NCBI RefSeq assembly: GCF_014212175.1
Contig: NZ_JACJVR010000018.1
Span: forward strand, 1 to 64,000
Length of the DNA: 64,000 nt
Origin: Cohnella xylanilytica
GTDB lineage: Bacteria; Bacillota; Bacilli; Paenibacillales; Paenibacillaceae
Direction: 5' to 3'
The translations under genes were made by a program, and so were the position numbers. This document shows positions 54,901 to 63,730 of this stretch, in pieces. Positions within the stretch are counted from its first letter, which is position 1, and each line of letters begins with the position of its first letter. The notes under the pieces are model-generated. The model was given only the letters and a program-made list of their open reading frames with translations. It did no database searches and was not told the DNA's origin.

Positions 54901-56248
54901 CGCCCTGCATCTTCACGCCCGCCAGCTCAATGATCTTGTTCGCCGTGACGGAGAGGCCCGTCGTCTCGATGTCGAACACGACGTAAGTCGCTTCTTCGAG
55001 CGATTCCTCCCGCGGGTTCAGCACCATCGGCACGGAATCGTTCACGACGTTCGCCTCGACGCCGTACATGATCTTGATCCCGTTCTTCTTCCCGGCCTTC
55101 GCCGCGTCCGGGAAGCATTGGACGTTGGCGTGGTCGGTGACGGCGATCGCCTTGTGCCCCCACTTGGCGGCCGTCTTGACGTAGACGTCGACCGGCGTGA
55201 CCGCGTCCATCGTGCTCATCGTCGTGTGCAGGTGGAATTCGACCCGCTTCTCCTCCGCCTCGTCCTTGCGCGGAGGCCGCGGCTGGATCTCGCGCAGGTC
55301 GCTCGGCATCATGACCAGCTCCGGCGGGTTCATGAACCGGTCGTACTCGACGCGGCCGCGCAGCTTGAGCCACTTGCCGTTCGCGATCAGGCTCAGCGTC
55401 TTGACGTCTTCCTTGTTCTTCGCGAACATCTTGACCGAGATCGAATCGGTGTAGTCGGTGACGTTGAACGTGAACAGCGTGCTGCCCGTGCGCAGCTCCT
55501 TCACTTCGAGCCCGAACACCGTGCCCTGGACGGTGATCTTCTTCTCTTCTTCCTTGATCTCCTGAATCGGCACGGCGTCTTCCTTGATGTCGTAACCGTG
55601 CTGCAGCACTTGGGGCGCTTCCCCGTCCGCCGACGCGGGCGGCTCCTCGCGATAGCTGTTGGCCATCAGCTGCTGGATGTGCTCCGACTCTTCCTTCTGG
55701 ATCTTCTGGGCGAACTCCTCGTACGCGTCCTGCCTCGATTCGCCGACCGTCAGCTTCACCCGGCACGGACGGCCGAACCGCGCCTCGAAGAACGAAGCCG
55801 CGTGCGTATCGACGCTCTTGCGCTTCGCCAGCTCGAGGCCGGCCTTGTCGAGCAGGGTCAGCGTCAAGGCGTCGCCCTGCACGTCGATTCGGCCCTTGGC
55901 CAGCCACCCGTTCACGGACGCGAATTCGGCCTGCATCCATTGCACGAACAACGGCCAATACTCCGTCAGAATCGCTTCCGTCGCGACCGCGTCCTCATAG
56001 CGGAGCGTGACGGCGATAGCGGCCAGATGGCCGAGCTTGGCCTTCACCCTCTCCACGAAGCTCGCGTAGACGGGCGCGGGCAGAAGCGTGCTTTTGACCA
56101 GGTGGAAATGCCATTCCTTCTTCGATCGGCTCACTTCCACCTTCTCTATGTATCCGTCGCGAAAGTAAGCGTCCGCTCCGTCCCCGGACACCCCGGCCTG
56201 CTGAAGCAGCAGCTCGAACCGTTGCCTTCGATCCGCCGTCTGTTGCAT
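51932..56248 (-). CDS. polC: DNA polymerase III alpha subunit, PolC type
   Basis: 1438 aa, typical length. OB domain (~235-320), PHP domain (VEFHLHTTMSTMDAV, AVTDHANVQ) split by the inserted 3'-5' exonuclease (FDIETTGLS, AHNARFDIGFM). Then the palm/fingers with catalytic PDIDLNFSGE and a zinc site (CRNPEC and CPNC). Main replicative polymerase of low-GC Gram-positives. Usually directly follows proS; here a winged-helix gene and a proS terminator intervene. 56249-56501 shows no gene; only a possible promoter. Confidence 0.98.
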   Translation of the reverse strand: MQQTADRRQRFELLLQQAGVSGDGADAYFRDGYIEKVEVSRSKKEWHFHLVKSTLLPAPVYASFVERVKAKLGHLAAIAVTLRYEDAVATEAILTEYWPLFVQWMQAEFASVNGWLAKGRIDVQGDALTLTLLDKAGLELAKRKSVDTHAASFFEARFGRPCRVKLTVGESRQDAYEEFAQKIQKEESEHIQQLMANSYREEPPASADGEAPQVLQHGYDIKEDAVPIQEIKEEEKKITVQGTVFGLEVKELRTGSTLFTFNVTDYTDSISVKMFAKNKEDVKTLSLIANGKWLKLRGRVEYDRFMNPPELVMMPSDLREIQPRPPRKDEAEEKRVEFHLHTTMSTMDAVTPVDVYVKTAAKWGHKAIAVTDHANVQCFPDAAKAGKKNGIKIMYGVEANVVNDSVPMVLNPREESLEEATYVVFDIETTGLSVTANKIIELAGVKMQGGKEIGRFATFINPHEPIPYNIQQLTNINDDMVKDAPELEPKLKEFIEFAGDAVLVAHNARFDIGFMQEACKRHGLPPFENPVLDTLELARFLHPTMKNHRLNTLSDLYKVSLESHHRAIDDTVALAGVLNGLIKDAAGRNVNRLDQLNSVNGNSWKTTRPFHCGIYALNAVGKKNLYKLVSLSHTDYFHRVACIPRSKLIEMREGLLVISGCEKGELFETVLNKSEEEAEEVAEFYDVLEIQPIDFYLHLLDKGLVGSRAELEEALRKIVRIADKQGKPVIATGNVHYLEPRDKLFRDITIHGITGFSPLKDQRKPDAHFRTTPEMLEAFAFLGKEKAYEVVVKNTNELADRFEEIELFPDKLFTPIIEGAEEEIRNTCYETAKSMYGDPLPDVVVQRLEKELVPIIKYGFSANYLISERLVKKSNADGYLVGSRGSVGSSVVATFLGISEVNPLPAHYLCRNPECKHSEWILDGSVPSGFDLPDKACPNCGTIMKGEGQDIPFETFLGFKGDKVPDIDLNFSGEYQPHAHNFTKVMFGEKNVFRAGTIGTVAEKTAFGFAKKYEEEHGKSWRGAELNRLAAGCTGVKRSTGQHPGGIVVVPDYIEVEDITPVQYPADDTSADWKTTHFDYHAFDANLLKLDILGHDDPTMMRMLQDLTGVDPTTIPMNDPKVMSLFSSVDALGVTPEQIRSSVATYGVPEMGTRFVRQMLEETKPSSFADLLQISGLSHGTGVWLGNAQELIKNGTCTIKTVIGCRDDIMLYLIYKAGMDASLAFKITESVRKGKGLTPEWIEEMKRCGVPQWYIDSCLRIEYMFPKAHAAAYVISAVRTAFFKLYYPIEYYATYFSVRAADFDVELFCQGYDAILKMINEIEAKGFQATTKEKNMISILEMGLEMTARGFRFKPIDLYRSDATRFIIDGDALIPPFSAVAGIGENAAKNIAASREDGEYLSVEDFQQRSKASKTIVELLSGMGCFRGLPESNQLSLF

Positions 56249-56501
56249 CGTTCGTCCCTCCTCGCGTCATTCCCCATGCAAAACAAAAGCCCCCGCGCAA
56301 ATGGAATCCGCGCCCTGTAGGCGGCCCGGATCGTCATTAAGCCGGAAGCTGCGCAAATCGCTATTAGCTATTCTACCTTTTCTCTCAACAACCATCAATA
56401 GACAATGATCGACAGGCGCGTCCTGGTTCTCTGACCGGATCGGCGACGGCCGATTTGGCGCCGATTCGATAGCCTCCGAGTAATAACGTCGGCGGGAGCG
56501 G

Positions 56502-57626
56502 CTAACGCGTCCCCTCCAGCGAGCGGAATTCCGCTTGGCCGAGCGCCAACCCATGGAACGCGCAGTACCGCTCCGCCTCCCGGAGCAGCCGGTCTCTGTA
56601 CGGCTCCGCCGGGCCGGCCAGCCGGAACTCGAAGTCGATGCTTCTCGCCTTCGGCTTGCGCTTCCAGAGGCCGGCGATCCGGCCGCCGATGACGACCAAC
56701 GGCATGAAGACCCCGTTGTTGCCGGGAACGACATAGGGGAAGACGGCTTCAGGTAGCACGTCGCTCCGGTCCGCGTAGCCTAGCAAATATTCGTCGAAGC
56801 CGGCCAGCAGATAGACGGAGTCTTCGAGCTTCTCCTTGGCGTCTGTCCGCCCTGCGCTTGCCGGCTCCGCCGTCTCCCAGAACTCCCGGCTTCCTTGCTT
56901 GTTCGGGATTAAGCGGTCCCGGGCAGCTTCGACGGCTTGCCGGGCTTCGGTCAGCGTAAGGCCCGTCCACCAGGCGAAATCCCGGTCCGTCGCCGGACCG
57001 TGCCCTTCGAAGTAGCGAATCGCCAGACGCGCCAGCGCTTCCTCCTTCGCCGGTTCGCTCTCTTCCGGAGGCAGCCATTCGTCCGCCAGCACGAACGTCT
57101 GCTGCTTCCCTTCCCTCGGCCCGATGCACAGGATGCCGGCCTGAGCCAGACGCCAGATCAGGTGATAGCCCCGCTGGCCCGCCGTTCCGATTCCGGCCTC
57201 CTCGAACGACCGCATCAGATCGTCGCGAGCGATCCGCTTGCCGCCGCCAAGCGCATCTTGGACGAGCCGGGAGCACCTCTCCACGATGGCTTCGCTGAGC
57301 TCCAATTGCTCCATCCGGCGCTTGTCCTGCGCCAGCCTGCGCGGCGCCAGCAGCCGCAGCATGCTTCTCAGCCCTTCCGCGGGAACGGCGTGGATCGTGC
57401 CTCTCATCGGCCAAGAGAGGACGATTCGCCGCTCTTCGATCGCCCGCTCGACCTCCGCCAGCCTAGCATGGATCGTTCGCGAGGCGATCGCCCATACCGC
57501 CTGGTGGTAATCCTGCGCCTGCACCGCGCCCAGATGCCGGACGACGTCCTCCGGCTTGTCGAATCTCGCTTCCTCCGCGATCCGCTGCCGAAGCAGCCTG
57601 CGGAAAGGGATGTCGTTGTCCGTCAT
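56502..57626 (-). CDS. Winged-helix (HTH_42/AlkZ-like) DNA glycosylase-family protein
   Basis: 374 aa from the ATG at 57626, 6 nt after GGAGGA; a frame to 57650 starts before that site. N-terminal RLLRQRIAEEARF and the motif QAQD (36-39) resemble the catalytic Q-x-Q/D region of AlkZ/YcaQ glycosylases. SWPMRGTIHAVP and repeated winged helices fill the middle. Family members unhook crosslinks or bind DNA; activity here is unproven. It sits between proS and polC, apart from the usual order, and is isolated by the proS terminator. Confidence 0.75.
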   Translation of the reverse strand: MTDNDIPFRRLLRQRIAEEARFDKPEDVVRHLGAVQAQDYHQAVWAIASRTIHARLAEVERAIEERRIVLSWPMRGTIHAVPAEGLRSMLRLLAPRRLAQDKRRMEQLELSEAIVERCSRLVQDALGGGKRIARDDLMRSFEEAGIGTAGQRGYHLIWRLAQAGILCIGPREGKQQTFVLADEWLPPEESEPAKEEALARLAIRYFEGHGPATDRDFAWWTGLTLTEARQAVEAARDRLIPNKQGSREFWETAEPASAGRTDAKEKLEDSVYLLAGFDEYLLGYADRSDVLPEAVFPYVVPGNNGVFMPLVVIGGRIAGLWKRKPKARSIDFEFRLAGPAEPYRDRLLREAERYCAFHGLALGQAEFRSLEGTR

Positions 57627-57878
57627 GATCGATTCCTCCGATTCCGTCATTCGAATCGCTTGCCTCCCGCTGCCGGGGCGCGATCTCGACCGCCGTTCTT
57701 GTCAGGGAGATTGTACCGTGGACGAGAGGGAATCGCAACGGGGGGGCCCCTCGTCGAAGATACCGGAAGATATTCGACAATACCGTCTCTCCCCCGCCTC
57801 TCCTCCTTCCGTTATTGCTTTTTTTCAAGAACTCTGTCAAACCTCAATGCCGACAGAAGATTTGCTTCCTTGAATGCC

Positions 57879-57905
57879 AAAAACCGCCGCGTCGCCGCGG
57901 CGGTT
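57879..57905 (-). terminator. Terminator after proS
   Basis: Minus-strand AACCGCCGCG / CGCGGCGGTT with a 4-nt loop and TTTT-rich tail, 40 nt after proS. The remaining 57627-57878 shows no gene. Confidence 0.85.
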
Positions 57906-57944
57906 CCTCGTGGCCAATCTATGAAGCTCCGATGCCGAATCCGA

Positions 57945-59393
57945 TCAATACGCCCTCGCGAACACGACCGTATGCTTGGAATCGTCGCCGCAGACGAGGC
58001 ACTTCGTCTTCGTCTCGGCCGGCTCGAACGGAATGTTCCGGCTTGTCGCGCCCGTCTCGTCCTTCACCTGCTTCTCGCAGGCGTCGGAGCCGCACCAGCC
58101 GGCGAGCGCGAAGCCGCGCTTCTCCTCGAGCGACGTCTTCAGCTCGTCCAGCGTCTCGACGGAGAAGAAGTGCTCCTCGCGGAACTGCAGCGCGCGTTCG
58201 TACATCTGGCGATGCACCTCGTCCAGCATCGCTTGAACTTCCTCGACCAGGTTGTCGAGAGGCACCTGCTTCTTCTCGCCCGTCACGCGGGAGACGAGCA
58301 CGCAGACGCCGTTCTCCAGGTCGCGCGGACCGAGCTCCAGCCGAACCGGAATGCCGCGCATCTCGTACTCGTTGAACTTCCAGCCCGGCGACACGTCGGA
58401 ACGGTCGTCGACGCGGACGCGCACGCCCGCGGCCTTCAGCTGGGCGAACAGCTCGTCGGTCTTCGCGATCACCTGCTCGCGGGTCTTCGGCGGGCCGATC
58501 GGGATCATGATCACCTGCGTCGGCGCGACCTTCGGCGGCATAACGAGGCCGCGGTCGTCGCCGTGCACCATGATCAAGGCGCCGATCAGCCGGGTGCTCA
58601 CGCCCCACGAAGTGGTGTGGCAATATTCCTGCGTGTTTTCCCGGCTCAAGTACTTGATGTCGAAGGCGACGGCGAAGTTCGTGCCCAGATAGTGGGACGT
58701 TCCCGCTTGCACGGCGCGTCCGTCCTTCATCATCGCTTCGATGGAATACGTGTCGACCGCTCCCGCGAACTTCTCCGACGGCGTCTTCTGGCCGCGGATG
58801 ACCGGGATGGCGAGCACGTTCTCGGCGAATTCCGTATAGACGTCCAGCATCTGCATCGTCTCGCGGCGGGCGTCCGCCTCGTCCTCGTGGGCGGTGTGGC
58901 CTTCCTGCCAGAGGAATTCGCTCGTGCGCAGGAACGGCAGCGTCCGCTTCTCCCAACGGACGACGTTCGCCCATTGGTTGATGAGCAGCGGCAGATCGCG
59001 GTACGAATTGATCCACTTCGCGTACATGTGGCCGAACATCGTCTCCGACGTCGGACGGATCGCCAGCTTCTCCTCGAGCGGTTCGCCGCCCGCTTCGGTC
59101 ACGAACGGAAGCTCGGGGTTGAACCCTTCGACGTGCTCCTTCTCCTTCTGGAAGAAGCTCTCCGGGATGAACAGCGGGAAGTAGGCGTTGCGGTGGCCCG
59201 TATCCTTGAACCGCTGGTCGAGCTGGCGCTGGATGTTCTCCCACAGCTCGTAGCCGTCCGGGCGGAACACGATGCAGCCGCGGACCGGCGAATAGTCCAT
59301 CAGCTCGGCCTTCTTGATGACGTCGATATACCAACGCGAGAAGTCTTCGCCTTGCGGCGTAATTTCGGTTACAAACGCTTTGTCCTTCGACAT
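57945..59393 (-). CDS. proS: Prolyl-tRNA synthetase, short archaeal/eukaryal type
   Basis: 482 aa. Class II synthetase: motif 2 region FLRTSEFLWQEGHTAH, motif 3 HGDDRGLVMPP. It lacks the ~180-residue INS editing insertion of the bacterial 565-aa form. A C-terminal domain carries Cys pairs (WCGSDAC, CLVC) and ends in FARAY, the hallmark of the archaeal-like ProRS. Charges tRNA-Pro. Lies after rseP, where Bacillus has the long form. Without INS, editing of Ala-tRNA-Pro would need a separate enzyme. Confidence 0.95.
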   Translation of the reverse strand: MSKDKAFVTEITPQGEDFSRWYIDVIKKAELMDYSPVRGCIVFRPDGYELWENIQRQLDQRFKDTGHRNAYFPLFIPESFFQKEKEHVEGFNPELPFVTEAGGEPLEEKLAIRPTSETMFGHMYAKWINSYRDLPLLINQWANVVRWEKRTLPFLRTSEFLWQEGHTAHEDEADARRETMQMLDVYTEFAENVLAIPVIRGQKTPSEKFAGAVDTYSIEAMMKDGRAVQAGTSHYLGTNFAVAFDIKYLSRENTQEYCHTTSWGVSTRLIGALIMVHGDDRGLVMPPKVAPTQVIMIPIGPPKTREQVIAKTDELFAQLKAAGVRVRVDDRSDVSPGWKFNEYEMRGIPVRLELGPRDLENGVCVLVSRVTGEKKQVPLDNLVEEVQAMLDEVHRQMYERALQFREEHFFSVETLDELKTSLEEKRGFALAGWCGSDACEKQVKDETGATSRNIPFEPAETKTKCLVCGDDSKHTVVFARAY

Positions 59394-59420
59394 GACGGAT
59401 CCCCAACCCCTGACAACGGC

Positions 59421-60683
59421 TTAATTTTTGACCAATCGCAAAATATCGTTATACGTGACGACGACCATCAGGAGCATCAGCATGGCGAATCCGATGAAGT
59501 GCACCATGCTCTCCCGGTTCGGATCGACCGGCTTGCCGCGGACGGCCTCCAGCCCGATGAAGATGAGCCGGCTGCCGTCGAGCGCGGGAATCGGCAGCAG
59601 GTTGAAGATGCCGAGATAGAGGCTCAGGATGGCCGCCCATAGCGTCAGCTGCGGGAACCCCTGCTGGGCGATCTCGCCCGTCATCTGCGCCGTGCGCACC
59701 GGTCCGCTCAGGTCGTCCAGCTTGAACTCCCCGAAGATCAGCTTGCGGAAGCTCTCGAAGATGTTCTTCGTCGTATCGACCATCGACGTGCCGCCGAACT
59801 TCAGCGTCTCCGCGAAGCCCGGCGTCCTCATCTCGGGCCGCAGCGATACGCCGACCTTGCCCGTCGTCTTGTCCGGAGTGACGGCGATCTCGAGCTCTTG
59901 GCCGTCCCGTTCGACGACCCACTTCATCGGCTTGCCCGCCGACGCCTGAATCTTGGTCACGAGCAGATCGCTGTCCCCGCCGATCGGATCTCCGTTCACC
60001 GACTTGATCCAGTCTCCCTTCTGAATGCCCGCCTGGGAGGCCGCCTTGCCGGACTCGATCACGCCGACGAACACCTTGGAGGAATTCTCGACGGGGACGC
60101 CGGACAGCTGAATGTAGAAAATAAACAGGAAAAACGCGAGGATGAAGTTCATCATCGGTCCCGCGAAAATCGCCATGGCGCGCCGGCCGGTGGAGACGCC
60201 GCCGAACTGGCGGTCGATCGGGGCGATCTGCGTCTCCTGGCCCCTCGCGACGATCAGGGCCTGCGGATGCACGTCGTACCGCTGGATGTCGCCGTCCACG
60301 TCGAGCGCGATGAACAGCGCCCGGTCGAGGTCCAGCGCCTTCACTTCGCCTAGCAGAACGTTCGTACGCTCGTCCAGCCGGTCGAGATAGAAGCGCGTCA
60401 CTTTGCCGTCCTTGATCCGCACGCCGACCGTCTGGCCCGGCTGCATCTCCACCACTTCCGGGTCCTCGCCGGCCATGCGGACGAAGCCCCCGGCGGGAAG
60501 CAGGCGCAGCGTATATCGAGTCTCGCCCCGCTTGATCGAGAACAGCTTCGGTCCGAAGCCGATCGCGAACTCTCGCACGAGGATGCCCGCGCGGCGCGCG
60601 AAATAGTAATGTCCGAATTCGTGAATCGTGACGAGCACGAAGAATACCATTACCGTCAGAAATACGACCTGAACCATTTGCAT
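59421..60683 (-). CDS. rseP: Site-2 membrane metalloprotease RseP/RasP
   Basis: 420 aa from the ATG at 60683, 9 nt after GGGGG; a TTG at 60692 abuts that site. Zinc motif HEFGH (H21, E22, H25) is in the first helix. PDZ domain (~185-275) has AGIQKGDWIKSVNG. The third ligand is in the PIPALDGSR helix. Cleaves anti-sigma factors and signal remnants in the membrane. Follows dxr in the supercluster. Confidence 0.95.
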   Translation of the reverse strand: MQMVQVVFLTVMVFFVLVTIHEFGHYYFARRAGILVREFAIGFGPKLFSIKRGETRYTLRLLPAGGFVRMAGEDPEVVEMQPGQTVGVRIKDGKVTRFYLDRLDERTNVLLGEVKALDLDRALFIALDVDGDIQRYDVHPQALIVARGQETQIAPIDRQFGGVSTGRRAMAIFAGPMMNFILAFFLFIFYIQLSGVPVENSSKVFVGVIESGKAASQAGIQKGDWIKSVNGDPIGGDSDLLVTKIQASAGKPMKWVVERDGQELEIAVTPDKTTGKVGVSLRPEMRTPGFAETLKFGGTSMVDTTKNIFESFRKLIFGEFKLDDLSGPVRTAQMTGEIAQQGFPQLTLWAAILSLYLGIFNLLPIPALDGSRLIFIGLEAVRGKPVDPNRESMVHFIGFAMLMLLMVVVTYNDILRLVKN

Positions 60684-60781
60684 GTCATCCAACCCCCGTT
60701 GCCTGTGACGGCTGTCCTTAGATTAACATTATTCTCCGAGCCGTTACAAGAGAATACGGAATGGGCGGCAGATTGTCTCAA

Positions 60782-61930
60782 TTATTTGACGGCGGCCGCC
60801 TCGCGGCGCGCCCATGCGTCGGTCTCCAAAATGGCGGTCAGATCGGGCGTCCGGACGGGCGAATGCTTGGCCAGCACCCGCTCGATGGTCGATTCGATGG
60901 CGAGGAACGGAATCTCCCCTCTCAGGAAGCGGGCGACGGCCGCCTCATTCGCCGCGTTGAACGCCGTCGTCGCGGTGCCTCCGGCTCGTCCCGCCTCGTA
61001 CGCCATACGCAGGCACGGATAACGGACGAAGTCCATCTCGCGAAAATGGAGCGTGCCCGCCTTCGCCAGGTCGAGCGGCGTCGCGGGGGAAGGCCGGCGC
61101 TCGGGATACGTGAGCGCGTATTGAATCGGCACCCGCATGTCCGGGTTGCCGAGCTGAGCCATAACGCTCGTGTCTTCGAACTCGACCATCGAGTGGACGA
61201 TGCTCTCCGGGTGAAGCAGAACGTCGATCCGATCGTAAGGCAAGCCGAACAGCCAATGGGCTTCGATCACTTCGAGCCCCTTGTTGACCATCGTCGCCGA
61301 ATCGATCGTGATCTTCGCCCCCATCGACCAGTTCGGATGCTTGAGCGCGTCCTCCACCGTGACGTTCTCGAGCTGATCCCGGGTCCGGTCGCGGAAGCTC
61401 CCTCCCGAAGCCGTAATCAGAAGGCGCTTGATCGATTTGCGGTTTTCCCCGTTCAGGCATTGGAAGATCGCCGAATGCTCGCTGTCGATCGGCAGAATCG
61501 GCACGCCCTTGTCCGCCGCCTTCTTCATGACCAGATGGCCGGCGGTGACGAGCGACTCCTTGTTGGCGAGCCCGATCGCGGAGCCCGCTTCGATCGCCGC
61601 CAGCGTGGACGTAAGCCCGAGGCTGCCGACGAGCGCGCAGACGACATAATCGGCGCCGGCGCCCGCGGCGACTTCAATCAGGCCTTCCTCGCCGTAGACG
61701 AGCTTCGTGCCTTCCGGAAGGCGCGGGCGGATGCTCTCGGCGAGCTCCCGCGACGCGACCGATACGAGGCGGGGCCGGAACTTCCGGGCCTGCTCGAGCA
61801 GCAGCTCCGCGTTCGAGCCCGCGGCGAGCCCGACGACCTCGTAGCCGTCCGGTTCGCGCGAGACGACGTCGAGCGTCTGCGTGCCGATCGATCCGGTGCT
61901 GCCCAGCACGGCTACTTTTCTAATCGCCAT
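60782..61930 (-). CDS. dxr: 1-Deoxy-D-xylulose 5-phosphate reductoisomerase
   Basis: 382 aa from the ATG at 61930, 6 nt after GGAGG. NADPH fold [18 protein letters not shown]; metal and substrate region [12 protein letters not shown] and [27 protein letters not shown]. Second step of the MEP isoprenoid route, whose product feeds UppS. Follows cdsA by about 36 nt. Confidence 0.97.
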   Translation of the reverse strand: MAIRKVAVLGSTGSIGTQTLDVVSREPDGYEVVGLAAGSNAELLLEQARKFRPRLVSVASRELAESIRPRLPEGTKLVYGEEGLIEVAAGAGADYVVCALVGSLGLTSTLAAIEAGSAIGLANKESLVTAGHLVMKKAADKGVPILPIDSEHSAIFQCLNGENRKSIKRLLITASGGSFRDRTRDQLENVTVEDALKHPNWSMGAKITIDSATMVNKGLEVIEAHWLFGLPYDRIDVLLHPESIVHSMVEFEDTSVMAQLGNPDMRVPIQYALTYPERRPSPATPLDLAKAGTLHFREMDFVRYPCLRMAYEAGRAGGTATTAFNAANEAAVARFLRGEIPFLAIESTIERVLAKHSPVRTPDLTAILETDAWARREAAAVK

Positions 61931-61966
61931 CTTCATCCTCCGATCTTGCTATGTATGCATGTCGAT

Positions 61967-62758
61967 TTAGACGGGAAGCAATTGCAGCAGATGGACGAGC
62001 GGGAATACGATCAACCAGCTGTCCGTCCGGTCGAGGACGCCCCCGTGGCCCGGCAGCAGGCTGCCGGAATCCTTCACGCCGCGGAATCGCTTGTACGCCG
62101 ATTGGATCAGATCCCCGATCGTGCCCGCGACGGCCGCGGCCAGACCGATGGCGACCGCGCGCCCGAACCCGAGCCATTCCGGCCGGACGAGGCAGAAGAC
62201 GATCGCGACGAGCAACGCGACGACCAGTCCGCCGATCGCTCCCTCCACCGTCTTGTTCGGGCTGATCGCCGGCCACAGCTTGCGCTTGCCGACGGCTCGT
62301 CCGACGAAGTAAGCCCCCGCGTCCGAAGCCCAGATGCAGAAGAACGTGAGCAGCGACCAGAACAGCCCGTGCTCGAGATTCCTCGTCTCGGCCATGAACC
62401 GGAAGCCGAGCCCGATGTAGACCGCCCCGAGGAACAGCAAGCTGGCGTGCTCGAGCTGGATGCGGTTCTTGCTGAAGACCGTCGCCGCGAGCAGCGCGAA
62501 CATCAGCAGCCATGTCAGCGCGGAGATGGACGGTTCGCTCCAGCCGAACGGAAGCCGCGGCAGCGCGAGCAGCAGCACGGCCGCATAACCGGCCAGCACG
62601 TCTCCTCTCGCCCGGGGGAATCCGTTCATTCTCGCGTATTCGTTGAAGCCGATCAAAGCCAGCAGGACGAGCAGCGCCTCGTAATAGCCGTCGCCGAGCA
62701 GCAGCAGGGCGACGAAGGCCGCGCCCGCCGCCACGCCGGTGACCAATCGTTGAACCAT
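61967..62758 (-). CDS. cdsA: Phosphatidate cytidylyltransferase
   Basis: 263 aa from the ATG at 62758; the frame upstream overlaps uppS. About eight membrane helices. Signature segment SAYKRFRGVKDSGSLLPGHGG and SPNKTVEGAIGG. Makes CDP-diacylglycerol for phospholipids. Starts 5 nt after uppS. Confidence 0.95.
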   Translation of the reverse strand: MVQRLVTGVAAGAAFVALLLLGDGYYEALLVLLALIGFNEYARMNGFPRARGDVLAGYAAVLLLALPRLPFGWSEPSISALTWLLMFALLAATVFSKNRIQLEHASLLFLGAVYIGLGFRFMAETRNLEHGLFWSLLTFFCIWASDAGAYFVGRAVGKRKLWPAISPNKTVEGAIGGLVVALLVAIVFCLVRPEWLGFGRAVAIGLAAAVAGTIGDLIQSAYKRFRGVKDSGSLLPGHGGVLDRTDSWLIVFPLVHLLQLLPV

Positions 62759-62763
62759 CGGCC

Positions 62764-63549
62764 TTAGAGCCCCCCGTAGCGGCGAGCCCGGCGCTGGTAT
62801 TCGCGGATCGCCTCGTAGAAGTGTTCTTCCGAGAATTCGGGCCAATAAACGTCGGTAAACCAAAATTCGCTATAAGCGAGCTGCCACAGCATAAAGTTCG
62901 ACAGTCGCAGCTCCCCGCTCGTCCGGATGAGCAGATCCGGGTCCGGCAGGTTGCCGCTGAGCAGGCTCGAGCCGAACATCCGCTCGTCGATCGCTTCGGG
63001 ATCGAGCTCCCCGCTTGCCGCGCTGCGCGCCAGCTTGCGGGCGGCTTCGACCATCTCCATCCGGCTTCCGTAATTCAAGGCGAAGTTCAGTACGAGTCCG
63101 GTATTGTTCTCGGTTTTGCGAACGGCTTCTTCGATGGCGCTCACGGTGTAGTCGGGCAGCAGGTCCCGAATGCCCATCATCTTCACTTGCACGTTGTTCT
63201 CGATCAACTCGTCCAGCTCGATCGACAGAAATTCCTGCGGAAGCTTCATAAGGAACTCGACTTCCGCTTTGGGGCGTTTCCAGTTCTCGGTGGAGAAGGC
63301 GTACATCGTCAAATAACGGACGCCGATGCGGTCGGCCGCCTTGGTAATCCGCTTCACCGTCTTCATCCCGCTATGATGGCCGGCGATGCGCGGCAAGCCG
63401 CGGGCCTTCGCCCAACGCCCGTTGCCGTCCATAATGATCGCCACATGCTGCGGCACGTTCTCCGTCGTAATCTCTCCAATGGCTTCGTTCGATTGCGATT
63501 TGTCGCCCTGCAATCGACGGAGCCAGCCGCCGCCGATACGGTTCACCAT
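62764..63549 (-). CDS. uppS: Undecaprenyl diphosphate synthase
   Basis: 261 aa from the ATG at 63549, behind GGGAGGG. Catalytic D41 in IIMDGNGRWAK; GHHSGMKTVK; TSGELRLSNFMLWQLAYSE and the final DVYWPEF. Makes the C55 carrier for cell-wall synthesis. First gene of uppS-cdsA-dxr-rseP-proS after the frr terminator. Confidence 0.96.
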   Translation of the reverse strand: MVNRIGGGWLRRLQGDKSQSNEAIGEITTENVPQHVAIIMDGNGRWAKARGLPRIAGHHSGMKTVKRITKAADRIGVRYLTMYAFSTENWKRPKAEVEFLMKLPQEFLSIELDELIENNVQVKMMGIRDLLPDYTVSAIEEAVRKTENNTGLVLNFALNYGSRMEMVEAARKLARSAASGELDPEAIDERMFGSSLLSGNLPDPDLLIRTSGELRLSNFMLWQLAYSEFWFTDVYWPEFSEEHFYEAIREYQRRARRYGGL

Positions 63550-63575
63550 GGTCGTACCCTCCCGATTCAACTAGC

Positions 63576-63606
63576 AAAAACGCCTTCGCCGGTCTAGCGG
63601 CGAAGG
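63576..63606 (-). terminator. Terminator between frr and uppS
   Basis: Minus-strand CCTTCGCCG / CGGCGAAGG with a 6-nt loop, then CGTTTTT. It lies 125 nt after frr, close to the uppS start, so uppS expression needs readthrough or a promoter overlapping it. Confidence 0.75.
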
Positions 63607-63730
63607 AGCTTCGCGATTGGCCATTCGGTTCTCCTCCAGGCGATTCGTCGATAAAATCGCCGATCATCCTTCGAATTCCGAATGGTGAACAATAAACCCC
63701 ACCTGACGGAGGGGTCGGAGTAAAAAGGAG

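Noticed and set aside
52319..56320. 1333-aa open frame opposite polC
   Set aside because: Antisense shadow of polC with Arg/Leu/Asp-biased nonsense composition.
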